DNA of 64,000 nt, taken from positions 8,394,001 through 8,458,000 of the forward strand of contig JAYKKT010000041.1 in assembly GCA_036023115.1 (NCBI GenBank), given 5' to 3'. Position 1 is the stretch's first letter, and every line of letters begins with the position of its first letter. A program made the translations under genes and the position numbers. Below the pieces are notes generated by a model, which saw nothing but the letters and a program-made list of their open reading frames with translations, had not been told where the DNA came from and made no database searches. Positions 1 to 9,888 of this stretch are shown one piece after another. This DNA comes from Brasenia schreberi (taxonomy: Eukaryota > Streptophyta > Magnoliopsida > Nymphaeales > Cabombaceae).

Positions 1-335
1 ACAAAGAAAGGCCGAATTCAATATAGCAAGATACTTGCAAGTTGTACGTGCTATTTCTGAATAGGCTGATCTGGAATGGATCGAGTATGACCCTGGGATA
101 AGTCCTCCCCTCTTCTCTTCTCCTTCCAAAAGGAAAACTTGGCCAAAACAAAGGGAAATCCCTGCCAAAAATCTCTTTCCCAAAGAAAGAAAAATAAATC
201 AAAAAGAAAATTCGAGTCTTCTATGGAAAAGAGGGATTAAAGAAAAAATACTCCCAAAGGGAGACCCTCTATGGAAAAAGAAAGAAAAAGGCCAAAAAGC
301 TCAAAAAGAGCAGTTTTTCGCCTTCTTTGCCTCAA

Positions 336-365
336 ACCACGGGACATTTCAGAAGGGACCGTGGT
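336..365 (+). other. Conserved 30-nt hairpin in 3' non-coding region
   Basis: ACCACGG and CCGTGGT form a perfect 7-bp stem around a 16-nt loop. The same 30-nt element is present in every 3' non-coding region in the window (4817, 8626 minus, 21847, 29579, 33831 minus). Function unknown. Confidence 0.6.
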
Positions 366-994
366 ACTTCTTTCCCATCCCTATGATTTATCCCGAGCGA
401 AACATGGTTCATTTCAGGGAATCCTAAAGTAAAAATAGGATTTACTTACTTGAATTTCGTCTTGTTTGAGAAAACGACGTTTTGAGTAAGGTGTAAAAGT
501 TTTTGGAATGTGGTTTGTTTTCTAATAAAACCTCTGCTAGATTAGCAAGTGTCGAGACTCGAGTAAAGGCAAACACAAGGAGCTGAAGGTCCTTAGGATC
601 GATGGTTCAGAAAAGTTTTCCCTCTTAAAATGAATTTCAAAAAAACTCGAACATCAAGCATACGTAAGGCCCACTCACTTGGAGCAGCAGGTCTTCATAA
701 AGTCTCAAAAGTTCGACCATATAATCTGGTCTCTAGGAGGTCGCCCCCTTTCTAGCACTTCAGCCATGTCACACACTCTGCATATCCACGCATAAGCTCC
801 TCATACATGACCTTCATCTAGGGCTAGATCCATAGAAAGTCCCCTTTTGGCGAAAAATCTCCTCCTATCAGGTTCAAAAGGAAATGTTTTTCTTAAATAC
901 TGGGATGATCCCATATTCTCAAGATCAAATCCGGGAGAAAACAAATAGGGGTGTTATCTTCTTCGCCATTATCCAAATTAATTTGGATAATGCC

Positions 995-1007
995 AAAGAG
1001 GGGCATC
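995..1007 (+). other. Polypurine tract
   Basis: AAAGAGGGGCATC directly abuts the LTR start TGTAAATACC. In LTR retrotransposons the polypurine tract primes plus-strand DNA synthesis. The same 13-mer precedes the 3' LTRs at 5499 and 22520, and its complement follows those at 7973 and 33194 (one base changed in the last). Confidence 0.85.
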
Positions 1008-1644
1008 TGTAAATACCCCAAAATCTAAATATTTTTCAAAACCAAATGCCTGGTTCGAAAATCAGCTCAAAAAGAAAGTTTGGAGATTTCAAAAACTCAG
1101 GAACTCAAATCTTTCAAAACTCTATTTTCCAACCTTGTTCGAAACATAAAAAAATCTCAAAAGTGGACGAAAGTCCTATTTTTACAAAAGACCAGACGAA
1201 CAGATGAAGCCTGGCTCAAAACAGTTGCAAAAGATTCAAAAAGATCAAAGGTCAAGCCCAGCCCAATGAAAAGTGAATTTCAAAGACGCAAAAGAAGCCT
1301 AGGCCACGAGTGTACTTCAAGACTGAAGCATCGAAGGCCAAGCCGAAAGAACATCTGAAATCACGAGCAATCCAAGTCAAAAAAACAAAAGAAAGAGTTG
1401 AAACAGACAAGAAGCTCGGACGACGAAATTGGGAAAACCCCAGCATAAGACAGAATCTTGATGAACTCAGGACCCGCACAAAGCGCCCAGCTCGAAACGC
1501 CAGGAAGGACTGAAGAAGAGAAAAAATTGGATCGAATCTGGATCCCGATACCCAGATCCAGATCCAAGATCCATATCCAAACAAGGCTCGAATTGGATCC
1601 GGATTTCAGAACCCAACAAAGGATCCATATCCAAATAAGAGGCC

Positions 1645-1651
1645 TATAAAA
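1645..1651 (+). promoter_or_regulatory. TATA box of LTR B1
   Basis: TATAAAA about 640 bp into the LTR, right after the GGATC-rich U3 cluster. The same placement is seen in LTRs C and D and in the minus-strand B copies. Confidence 0.6.
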
Positions 1652-1715
1652 GGACGTGAGAGGGCTAGCCTTGGAGAGGAATTTTTCCAGCATTTTCACG
1701 CCTCTCCACTTGGGG

Positions 1716-1718
<3 letters not shown>

Positions 1719-1762
<44 letters not shown>
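1719..1762 (+). repeat. (AG)22 microsatellite
   Basis: Uninterrupted AG dinucleotide run of 44 bases about 70 bp downstream of the TATA box, inside the expected leader. LTR C has a degenerate GA-rich tract at the same relative place (about 6350-6460). Confidence 0.9.
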
Positions 1763-1765
<3 letters not shown>

Positions 1766-2044
1766 GGTCAACAAAAGGGGCTGGCCTTCCCCTCTTGTTT
1801 CGTGAGATTGTGGGTGAAAGTTGTGGGTAGGCTGGGTTTGTAGATCACGGCTTGTACATGGCTGAAAGGAAATGAAATCTGGCGACATTGGATGGCCCTT
1901 GCTTGGTGAGGATTGGCTGCGTGGGAACCAAGGATCAAACGGCTGAAATGTTGTCAAGGTAAGTCCCCTAGTTCCTGCCCAAAACCATCTCTTTTCTCAC
2001 CTCTCTAAACCACCTAGACCACTAACGACAAGCCACAGCAAAGT

Positions 2045-2720
2045 CCAGCCAAGGAGCTGGCCGAACTTCACTAAAAGGGCTGACCTAGTTCTACCTAAGA
2101 CCATCCTAACCTAGGACCATACCCAGCTCGGCCATTGGCTGGCCGAGCTCACCTTAGATCTGTCCTAAAGAAAATCCTAACCTAAAAACCACTACCCAAC
2201 TCATTTCCTAACCCAAAAACCACTCCCAAAAACCTGGCAAAAACCGAGTGTCTAAAACACTCGGTTCCCTCCTCTTGTCGAACCCATCCTCACCCATTTA
2301 GCTTGGTCCATAGTGGCCGAGCTCATCTTAGGTCTATCCCTAACATTAAACCATTACCCAAGTTAGACCCTAACTAAAAGAAAAAAAAAACCACTCTAAA
2401 CCTACCCAGCTCGGGGCCGAGCCATTCCCTTAGGATCTCACCCGAGATCAACCGTCTAATATCAGCCAAAGCTCGACCACCATTTGGCCGAGCTCTTTCC
2501 TTAGGATTCACCTTAGATCCTACCTAATCCTTCTCCAAAAACCTGCCCAGCTCGGCAACCCTTTGGCCGAGCATTACCCTAGAACTCACCTTAGGATCTC
2601 CCCTAAGATCATTCACTAATCCCCACCCAAGCTCGGCCATTAGTTGGCCGAGCATTCCATAGTGTCTCACCTAAAATAATCCCGTAGACACCACCTAACT
2701 CGACCATTAGTTGGTCGGGT
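2045..2720 (+). repeat. Array of short hairpins in LTR B1 leader
   Basis: At least nine short inverted repeats in under 700 bp: 2045-2060, 2125-2149 (AGCTCGGCC/GGCCGAGCT), 2242-2266 (AACCGAGTG/CACTCGGTT), 2300-2323, 2409-2422, 2470-2494, 2550-2572, 2631-2653 (GCTCGGCC/GGCCGAGC) and 2698-2720 (ACTCGACC/GGTCGGGT). Loops are about 2-10 nt. Stem sequences vary but pairing is mostly kept, partly through G-T pairs; 2470-2494 carries one mismatch. Most share CTTAGGAT/CACC flanks, so they look like diverged repeats of one unit. Confidence 0.75.
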
Positions 2721-2972
2721 TTTTCCCTTAGGACCTCGGTCTAGCTTTTAACCAAAACAACCTGCCTAGACCTAACCCAGATCCATTAGTTCTCACCCTA
2801 TATCTGTCGTGTCTAAGTCCAAAAACCATAGCACCTTAGTGTGTCAACCTAGCCCAGGTCACGATCTAGGATCAACCTCCCACGCAACTGGTCATTTCGC
2901 AGAGAAAGGTCCATCCAACGGCTATATTCAAGGTCAGATTTCGCTGATAAAGGAAGTCTAAGCAGACGACGT

Positions 2973-2978
2973 GTAAGT
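2973..2978 (+). promoter_or_regulatory. GTAAGT 5' splice-site-like motif in leader
   Basis: GTAAGT about 50 bp upstream of the conserved CGGGG hairpin. A GTAAG(T) at this spacing occurs in LTRs A, B and D. See the candidate leader intron of element A (13090-14668). Confidence 0.4.
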
Positions 2979-3021
2979 GCTCGAACCTGATCTTTACGTT
3001 GTTTCAAATTCAATTAAATTT

Positions 3022-3060
3022 GATACGGGGTTGTAATAATGGAGCGTAGTCTCCCCCCGA
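3022..3060 (+). promoter_or_regulatory. Conserved LTR hairpin with TTGTAATAAT (poly(A)-signal candidate)
   Basis: CGGGG and CCCCG form an outer stem, GGAG and CTCC an inner stem, with TTGTAATAAT on the 5' side. It recurs in all LTR families here (6575, 13141, 24651, 28922, 56009, 60291; minus strand 31412, 40270, 46511, 49430). TTGTAA and AATAAT resemble plant far- and near-upstream poly(A) elements; that role is inferred. Confidence 0.5.
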
Positions 3061-3189
3061 GATGTAATATTATGGTTTGAAACACGAATCACACACGTAC
3101 ACTCGAGCCTTTCCGCTCTTATCTGCACACCTTTTGCACACAAAACGGGCCTCAACAGCCCATAGGATATAGCTCTATTTATATACATT

Positions 3190-3540
3190 CAACTGGGTTT
3201 TAAGGTTCAAGTCGTGTGAGTTGTCTTTCATTTTATACACTCAAAGCACTCACTCACATTGAGCCTTTCCGCTCTTACATATATATACGTATTTCCCCTT
3301 TTCAGCTGGGTTTTTAAGGTTCAAGTCATGTGAGTTTCCCTTTCAATTTATACACTCAAAGCACTCACTCACATTGAGCCTTCTCGCTCTTAAGATATAG
3401 CTATATATATATTTTCCCTTCCGCATCTAAGATATAGCCATATTTCCCTTTCTGCTATTTCCCTTCTGTTATGTCTTTAAATTCCGGGTTTTTCCTTCAA
3501 GTTGTGTGAGTTTGCATTGCATATCCGCCACACTCGAGAT
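3190..3540 (+). repeat. Degenerate tandem repeats in LTR B1
   Basis: Two to three diverged copies of a unit with CACTCACTCACATTGAGCC, a T-rich CGCTCTTA part and GGGTTTTTAAGGTTCAAGT. This corresponds to the cleaner 107-bp array of LTR A (13341-13935). Confidence 0.65.
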
Positions 3541-3779
3541 AGGGAGCATACTTGCATCGAACCAGATTGATCAAATCGTGTAGTACTTGCCTTAAATCGA
3601 GCACTAGATGCACACGACTACACGCCAAAATTGGCTAAAACCCGAGAGACATAGGAGCGCATAGATCCCATGTATAAAAATTGTAAATTTGACAAAACCA
3701 ATCGATAAAACACTTTCAAAGTTTTCAAAAGAGTCGTGTTTGTGTAAAATCGAGTTTTTCTAAAGCGTACAAACTAACC

Positions 3780-3899
3780 CTTGCGCACCGGTGCAAGAAA
3801 GTCTGTGACGAAAAGAACCCACTTGTCCACAGTCGCCCCAAAAAGTCAGATATTTTCAAAAATTACTTCGCTAGTTTGAGAAAGCTAGCTGGCACGCCC
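3780..3899 (+). other. U5 hairpin pair and PBS-like decamer (LTR B1)
   Basis: Hairpin 1 at 3780-3797 (CTTGC/GCAAG). Hairpin 2 at 3870-3889 (GCTAGTTT/AAAGCTAGC with one G-T pair). Directly after it, TGGCACGCCC (3890-3899) equals the first ten bases of the primer binding site of the A elements. All parts recur at the ends of the other LTRs. Confidence 0.6.
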
Positions 3900-3975
3900 T
3901 TTTTAAAGCGACGTAAGCACGAAAAGATTCGCTTTAGGCCTAAGAACCCGGAGACGAGGATTTTCGGTGTCTACA

Positions 3976-4348
3976 CCTACAACAAGCTAGGATTGTTGAG
4001 CTTGATTTACTTGATGAAAAGAGGCTCATTGTCATGGATCATGCACATGCATACCGGCAAAGAATAACCCGGTATTATGAAAAGCATATAAAGGCTCGCT
4101 ACTTCAAAGTGGGAGACTTTGTCTTGAAAATCATTCACCATCGTGACTTACATCCACTTGGTCAATGGCGGCCCAAGTGGGATGGTCCCTTTGTTGTGAG
4201 AGAGACAACCACAAATAATGCATATTGGTTGATTAATGTTGAGGGAAAAAATTTAGTAGATCCTATAAATGCCCAATACTTGAAAAATATTATGTATAGG
4301 GTCTTTGTTAAATTCTTTCAAAAATATTTTAAAATGGGTCTCCTTTGA
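3976..4348 (+). pseudogene. Integrase C-terminal fragment (Tat pol)
   Basis: The frame resumes right after the LTR at 3975 as LQQARIVELDLLDEKRL and continues through MDHAHAYRQRI, FKVGDFVLKIIHHRD, GPFVVRETTTNNAYWLI and DPINAQYLK. It matches the last roughly 110 residues of the element A integrase (ending at 21345), i.e. the DNA-binding C-terminal part. The catalytic core lies left of the window, beyond the inserted LTR. One base is missing in the A-run before the usual KKYHV stop, so the frame runs on to 4348. The copy is dead: split by insertion and frameshifted. It belongs to the C-type element whose 3' LTR is 5499-7777. Confidence 0.85.
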
Positions 4349-4816
4349 ACTTCTTGAAAGAAGAATAAAAATGGATTATATGGCTCTAAATGAGGGAATT
4401 GATGCTTTATGAAAAGTAGAGTTTTCAAAATCAGTTGATAACATTTCAAAAATCTTTGGCTTACAAAATGAGGCCTAGTTCAAAATATTAAAATATTTTC
4501 AAATGGTAGATGCTACTAGGAAATGGGATGTTCTTGGCTGAATTGAGTATCCAAAGGGATGAGTTTTCCCTCACTTCATTTTTCTCCAAAAAGAAAAATT
4601 GGCAAAATCAAAAGAAAAAAGAAGAAAACAAAAACATCTAATATAGAGGTCTTCCAAAATCAAAAGAAAAGAAATAAAACAAAAAGCTCTAATATAGGGG
4701 TCTTCCAAAAAGAAAAGAGAAAATAAAAACCTAAAAAATAGAGGTCTTTCCTTTGAAAGAAAAAAAAAGAAAAAACTAAAACTCAAAAAGAGCAATTTTC
4801 AACTTCTTTGCCTTAT

Positions 4817-4846
4817 ATCACGGGATGCTTTAAAAGGGACCGTGGT
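4817..4846 (+). other. Conserved 30-nt hairpin in 3' non-coding region
   Basis: ATCACGG pairs with CCGTGGT with one G-T pair; same spacing as at 336-365. Confidence 0.5.
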
Positions 4847-5485
4847 AACTCTTTCCCAAATCCCCTACAACTTATCTCAATGGAGAAAGGTTTTCTATTA
4901 AAATCCCAAAATAGGAATAGGACCTGCTTATTTGGATTTCATTTTGTTTGAGAATTAGACTTTGTTGTATAGGAAATAGAATTTTGAAATGTTATTTAAA
5001 GTTTTCTACAAAACCTCTACTAAATAGTGGGTATTGAAGCCCGAATAAGTGGAAGTGTAAGAAATTGGAAATTCTTTTGCTAGAAACCAAAAGGGAGTTC
5101 TCATTTGAAAAGAAATTTTGAAAACCCGAAACATCAAAGAAACAATATGGGATTATCTCACTTAGGGCAACCGACCTTCATAGGCTTCTCTTCAAGCTCA
5201 TACATCTCATGACTGAGTCTCTAAACATACACTACACTCCATTTACATCACATACCATGCATGCATACATCCATCAAAAGGTCAGTTATGCATAATCATT
5301 CTAGGACTAGTGCTTAGTATAAGTCAAATACCCTTTGGCACAAATCTCCTTCTTCACAAAAATTCGAGAAAAAGGTGTTGTGAAATGAAGGAAAGATCCA
5401 TACTCTCAAGTCAAGTTTTGGGAAGAAAAATTGAAAAGGGTGTGTTTCTTCTTTCCTATTATCCAAATAAATTTGGAATAATACT

Positions 5486-5498
5486 AAAGAGGGGCATC
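5486..5498 (+). other. Polypurine tract
   Basis: AAAGAGGGGCATC immediately before the LTR C start TGTAAATATACC. Confidence 0.85.
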
Positions 5499-6309
5499 TG
5501 TAAATATACCAAAATATTTTGCAAAAACATATTCAAGCATGTCTCGAAGCAGTAGGCGGGTTTTAAAAATACATGATTTAAAAATGGCCTATGAATTTCA
5601 TAAAATATCAAAAACAAAGATTTTGAAATTTAAAGTTTTAAGTTTCAAAATAAAGTTTTAAAAATATAAACAAAGATGAAATTATGATTGGTTCAAAAGA
5701 TGATAAGGACGAAGCCCACCGAAGATCTCGAAAGAATACACGATCTTAGGGCTAAAACAGAATCGAAGCATCTCAATCCGATCTTAAAGCTACAACAAGA
5801 AGGCAAGGACCAAACTCATTTACCAAATGTGGACCAAGACGAAGGACCTAGTCTCGAACGGGCTAGGGAAGTTGAAACCAAGATGGGCTAGGCCAAATCA
5901 AGAGTCTAAAACCAAGGGCAAAGACTTGATTTACATGTAATGACGAACAAGTTGATTTAAATCAAGCCATGGACTAAATGAGGATCAAAGACATGAATCA
6001 TGCCAAACCATGACTCTATCAAATATGACACCAAAGGCTGTCCCAAATTAAACTTAGTCGGGCCACATTCGTTTGCACCCAGTCGGCTGCACCAAATCAA
6101 GTCTAGTTGGACCATATTCAAATGCACTTGACCGCATCATATTAGATCGAGTTACTTGACCGACCTAGCCACATGGGACTGTGCTTGCATTGACCAAAGG
6201 AGACCATCAAGAGGCCCACATGAAGCCATGTGGCCAGCCAAGAGATTGGTTCAAGGCTTGGGCGCCAAAATACCCTATCAAATACCCAATTCGAGATCCA
6301 CCAAAAGCC

Positions 6310-6317
6310 TATAAAAA
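6310..6317 (+). promoter_or_regulatory. TATA box of LTR C
   Basis: TATAAAAA followed about 40-140 bp later by a GA-rich tract, the same order as in LTR B1. Confidence 0.55.
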
Positions 6318-6574
6318 GGCACCTTGGGGGTTGGTTTTCAGCATTAAAGGAAGAGGGGAAAGAGCCTAAGAGAGAAGGAAAGCTGTAGCAAGAGGTAAAG
6401 AAAGAGAGGGAGAGAAAGAGAGAGAGAGGGAAAGGAAAAGAGAGAGAAGAGAGGAAGAAAGGGAGGCCGATCCTCTCCATTTCTTCCATGATCGGTGCCA
6501 AGGAGGGCTCCATTTCAAGGTCTATCTCCTTCTCCCTTCTTTAATCTTTTCTTACTTACTCTTATTCAATTCAA

Positions 6575-6612
6575 AAGGGGTTATATTAATGGAGCAATTG
6601 TCTCCCCCATGA
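6575..6612 (+). promoter_or_regulatory. Conserved LTR hairpin motif (LTR C version)
   Basis: AGGGG TTATATTAAT GGAG CAATTG TCTCCCCC: inner GGAG/CTCC kept, outer stem reduced to GGGG/CCCC. A TGTAAT follows. Confidence 0.45.
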
Positions 6613-6742
6613 TGTAATAGAATACATATGCTGCCCATTTCATTTCGTTACATTTACACTTATTACTTGTTTGATTTCAAGTTTTTTCTACCTCTCTATA
6701 CATTATACTCCCTTATATCTCATAATCTCCTCTATGCTTAAG

Positions 6743-6743
<1 letters not shown>

Positions 6744-6798
<55 letters not shown>
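6744..6798. repeat. (TA)n microsatellite
   Basis: Pure TA dinucleotide run of about 55 bases inside LTR C. Confidence 0.95.
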
Positions 6799-6804
<6 letters not shown>

Positions 6805-7591
6805 CATTTCCTTCAATTATTTACATTCAAATGGTTGTGATTTGTCTTTAAATTTCAGATGTGATGCATTCACGTATTTTCTAAACATGAAAATCGGTTT
6901 TGAACATCCTGTACCTGTCAGATAATTTATTTTTAATTCCCTATCCTCTATCTGAATGATTTGAAATTTTAAACACCGAATACTCACACACCAGCACACA
7001 TTTTATAAAATTTTCAAAAATTTTAGGGCCTTGTAGATACATAATTAAAATTTGCAAAAATCAGACAAATCCATAGTTGAGTCTATAAAACCTGTATTTA
7101 CTGTAAAAGAGCTTGGGTTATCATCCCATAACTTTGTATAGTAAACCAATTTTATTGATACTTATCTCATTAGAAATATGACATCTACAACTTTTAAAAA
7201 AGACTAAGTTCATAAAGATCGGAGCTCTGTGCACCGAGATACGGACGTTTCTTTAAACCTCTATATTTCTGTCACAAAACTGTTTTGGACGTTTGAGGAA
7301 GGGTCATTCCCATATTTAATTGCAGACTGTCACAACATAAAAAATAGAACAAAAAATAGTTTCTGAACCTTCATATAATTCTATTTTCATATTAAAAGTT
7401 TTGTGATTTTTAGAGATTTAGAAGCCATTTAAAAAATCTAAAAATAAGTTCTAAAAATAGAACTAGTTTCTGTTCTTCAGAATTTAGAGAGATTTTTCTT
7501 TCATAGGTCTAGTGCATGTTTTTGGTTGAGTCAAGTTGAATTTCAAAATCATATCTGATCAAGATCATTCCTCAAATCATCTATGCTGATC

Positions 7592-7694
7592 CTTGAGCAC
7601 CGCTTCAAGAAGGCATAAGTCGAAAAGATCCCACTTCCCCACAATCGTCATTAATGTCAGAAAATAAAACTTTGCTACTTTAAGTAAAACTAGC
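7592..7694 (+). other. U5 hairpin pair (LTR C)
   Basis: Hairpin 1, 7592-7609, pairs CTTGA with TCAAG where LTR A has CTTGC/GCAAG, a compensatory change. Hairpin 2, 7674-7694, keeps GCTA/TAGC and TTTA/TAAA with one internal mismatch, and is followed by TGGCACACTC. Confidence 0.5.
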
Positions 7695-7777
7695 TGGCAC
7701 ACTCGCTTATAACGTAGTGTGTGAAAGCTTATTTCAAGTTTTTACATAGACTTTAGAGTAAAATTTCCACATCTATA

Positions 7778-7973
7778 CAAATCAAGATCTTTTTGTTTTT
7801 AAAACTTGATTTTGTAACTTCAAGTTTAAAACCTTTTAATTTCAAGTATTGCTTTTGTTATTTTATGAAATTCACAGGTTGCATTTAAATAAGGGATTAA
7901 AATAAACCCATTATTTCAAAAACTCGAGAGCATGCTTGGATATACCTTTGAAAATATTTTTAGGGTATTTACA
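7778..7973 (-). mobile_element. LTR C fragment, start of the 3' LTR of the inverted C element
   Basis: Read on the minus strand it starts TGTAAATACCC at 7973 and follows the first roughly 200 bp of LTR C (5499 onward), including CAAGCATG and GAATTTCATAAAATA. The rest is cut at 7777/7778, where the plus-strand LTR C ends. Confidence 0.75.
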
Positions 7974-9147
7974 GATGCCCCTCTTTGGCATTAATCCAAA
8001 TTTATTTGGATAATAAAAAAGAAGAAAACAACCTTTTGAATTTTCTTCCCAAATTTGTCTTGATAGTATGAATTTCTTTTTCTCCTTTCGTAGCATCATT
8101 TTCTTAGATTTGTGAAAGAGGGGATTTTTGTTAAAGGGGACGTGAGTTATATTAAGCACTAGTCCTAAAATGATCATGCATGGTCGACCTTTTGATGGAT
8201 GTATGCCTGCATGATGTGTGATTTAAATGAAGTGTAGTGTGTGTTTAGAGACCCATTCATGAGGTTTATGAGCTTGAAGAAAAGCCTATGAAGGCCAACT
8301 GCCCCAAGCAAGATAATCCACATATTGTTTCTTTTGATGTTTCGGGTTTTCAAAATTTCTTTTCAAACGGGAACTCCTTTTTGGTTTCTATAAATAAAGA
8401 CTTCCAATTTCTCACATTTTCTCTCATTCGGGTTTCAATACCCACTACTTGGCAGAGGTTTTGTAGAAAACTTTGAATAACATTTCAAAATTCAATTTCC
8501 TACATAACAAAGTCTAATTCTTAAACAAAATAAAATCCAAATAAGTAGGTCCTATTCCTACTCTAAGATTTTAATGGTAAACCTTTTTTCATTGGGATAA
8601 GTTGTGGGAGATTTGGGAAAGAGTTACCATGGTCCCTTCTGAAGCGTCCCGTGGTTTAAGGCCAAGAGAACTTTGATGGAAAATTTCTCTTTTTGGGTGT
8701 TGGCTTTTCTTTTTCTTTTTCTTTTTCTCTCAAAGGGAACCTCTTTTTCGGAGGTTTTTTTGTTTTTTCTTTTCTTTTATTTTCTTTATGGAAGACCTCT
8801 ATATTGGAGGTTTTGTTTTTCTTCCTTTTCTTTTTATTTTGCCAATTTTTCTTTTGGGAGAGAAATGAAGTGGGGAAAAACTCATCCCTTTGGATACTCG
8901 ATTCAGCCAAGTATATCACATTTTCTAATGGCACCTATCATTTCAAAATATTTTGCTATTTTGAACTAGGCCTCATTTTGTAAGCCAAAGATTTTTGAAA
9001 TGTTACCAACTGATTTTGAAAACTCTACTTTTCATAAAGCATCAATTCTCTCATTTAGGGTCACATAATCCACTTTGATCCTTCTTTTAAGAAATTCAAA
9101 AAGAAATCCATTTTAAAATATTTTCAAAAGAATTAAAAAAAACCCTT
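7974..9147 (-). other. 3' non-coding region of the inverted C element
   Basis: Starts with the polypurine tract complement at 7974-7986 (AAAGAGGGGCATC on minus). It carries the A-rich GAGGTCTTCC-type repeats in complement (about 8690-8850) and the conserved hairpin at 8626-8655. It is the reverse complement of the type of sequence at 4349-5498. T-rich frames on the plus strand here are composition effects. Confidence 0.8.
8626..8655 (-). other. Conserved 30-nt hairpin in 3' non-coding region
   Basis: On minus: ACCACGG, 16-nt loop, CCATGGT; one mismatched pair compared with 336-365. Confidence 0.5.
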
Positions 9148-9888
9148 CACATAATATTTTTCAAGTATTAGGCATTTATAGGGTCTGCTAAATTTATTCC
9201 CTCAACATCAATCAAACAATATGCATTATTCGTGGTTGTCCCTCTCATAATATAGGGACCATCCCACTTGGGCCGCTACTTACTAAGTAGATGTGGGCCA
9301 TGATGGTGGATAATTTTCAAGAGAAGGTCTCCCACTTTAAAGTGGCAAACCTTCATTTGCTTTTCATAATATCGGACTATTCTTTGCTGGTATGCGTATG
9401 CATGATCCAAGGCAAGGAGCCTTTTCTCATCAAGTAGGTCAAGCAGCCATCCTAGCTTGTTGTAGGGTCTCTATGGGCAAATCAAGTGCAAGAGATGTAT
9501 GAAATGAATGCAATATGGTATGAATGGGAAGGATGACATTTGTACCATAGACCAACTTGAAAGGTGAAGTATTTGTGAGTATATGGACAAAAGTCCTATA
9601 AGCCCATAAGGCTTCATCTAACTTCTCATGCCATGTCCTACCATTTTCTAAAGTCTTTTCAATGATTCTTATGAGAGTTTTGCTTGTAGCTTCGGCTTGT
9701 CCGTTGCCTTGAGAGTAGTAGGGTGATGAGAAGTGTTGAGTAATGCCATAGGTATTATATAACTTTTCCATCTTCTCATTTTTGAATGGGGTGCCACTAT
9801 CCGATACTAGGTCTCTTGGAACTCCAAATTGAGCCAAGATATTTTTCTTAATGAATGTCACTACATGTTTTCCTTGGACATTAGTCAA
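9148..9888 (-). pseudogene. Integrase fragment of the inverted C element
   Basis: The minus-strand frame has TNVQGKHV, FGVPRDLVSDSGTPFK, YGITQHFSSPYYSQGNGQAEA and WHEKLDEALWAYRT. This is the second half of the integrase core (second Asp and Glu of the D,D-35-E triad) plus the C-terminal part. The zinc-binding N-terminus and first catalytic Asp are gone. A 2-bp deletion near 9440 shifts the frame after QARMAA. At its upstream end it is joined directly to gag (9889), so protease, RT and both RNase H domains have been lost. Non-functional. Confidence 0.85.

Larger units (their letters stand above)
1..1007 (+). other. 3' non-coding internal region of a plus-strand Tat element
   Basis: Non-coding stretch that lies between pol and the 3' LTR. 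It matches 21480-22519 of the complete element A almost throughout, including the opening bases, A-rich AAAGAAA tracts and the closing polypurine tract. The pol gene of this copy lies left of the window. No open frame of note. It ends exactly at the LTR at 1008. Confidence 0.85.
1008..3975 (+). mobile_element. LTR B1, 3' LTR of a plus-strand Tat element
   Basis: Starts TGTAAATACCCC after a polypurine tract and ends GTGTCTACA; 2,968 bp. U3 holds a cluster of GGATC/GATCC-type repeats (1528-1640), then TATAAAA at 1645. Downstream come an (AG)22 tract, a leader with a hairpin array (2045-2720), a GTAAGT donor-like site (2973), the conserved CGGGG...CCCCG hairpin (3025-3059), short tandem repeats (about 3190-3540) and the U5 hairpins (3780-3889). 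It interrupts an integrase gene that resumes at 3976. The left partner LTR is outside the window, so the TSD cannot be checked. Confidence 0.88.
4349..5498 (+). other. 3' non-coding region of the plus-strand C element
   Basis: A-rich sequence between integrase and LTR C. It includes imperfect repeats of about 50-60 bp built on AATATAGAGGTCTTCC and AAAGAAAA (about 4600-4770), the conserved 30-nt hairpin at 4817 and a polypurine tract at 5486-5498. It aligns with 29117-30044 and with the complement of 7987-9147. No credible gene. Confidence 0.8.
5499..7777 (+). mobile_element. LTR C, 3' LTR of a plus-strand Tat element
   Basis: Begins TGTAAATATACC after a polypurine tract. It ends CCACATCTATA, which matches the CCACATCTACA end of the inverted C copy at 10885 with one C-to-T change. 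2,279 bp. TATAAAAA at 6310, GA-rich leader, hairpin motif near 6575-6612, (TA)n tract at 6744-6798, U5 hairpins at 7592-7609 and 7674-7694. Its end touches an inverted LTR C piece (7778-7973), so this element probably inserted into a C LTR of opposite orientation. Confidence 0.82.

Noticed and set aside
1080..1957. Several overlapping frames in U3 and leader of LTR B1
   Set aside because: They overlap the TATA box, the GATCC cluster and the (AG)22 tract, and none is shared between LTR copies as a protein.
3876..4067. Open frame across the LTR-integrase junction
   Set aside because: Runs from U5 into integrase in the wrong frame; chance frame over an insertion border.
8656..8983. Phe- and Lys-rich open frames on both strands (also 4571-4795, 29219-29548)
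   Set aside because: Produced by the A/T-rich repeats of the 3' non-coding region; they resemble transmembrane or basic proteins only by composition.
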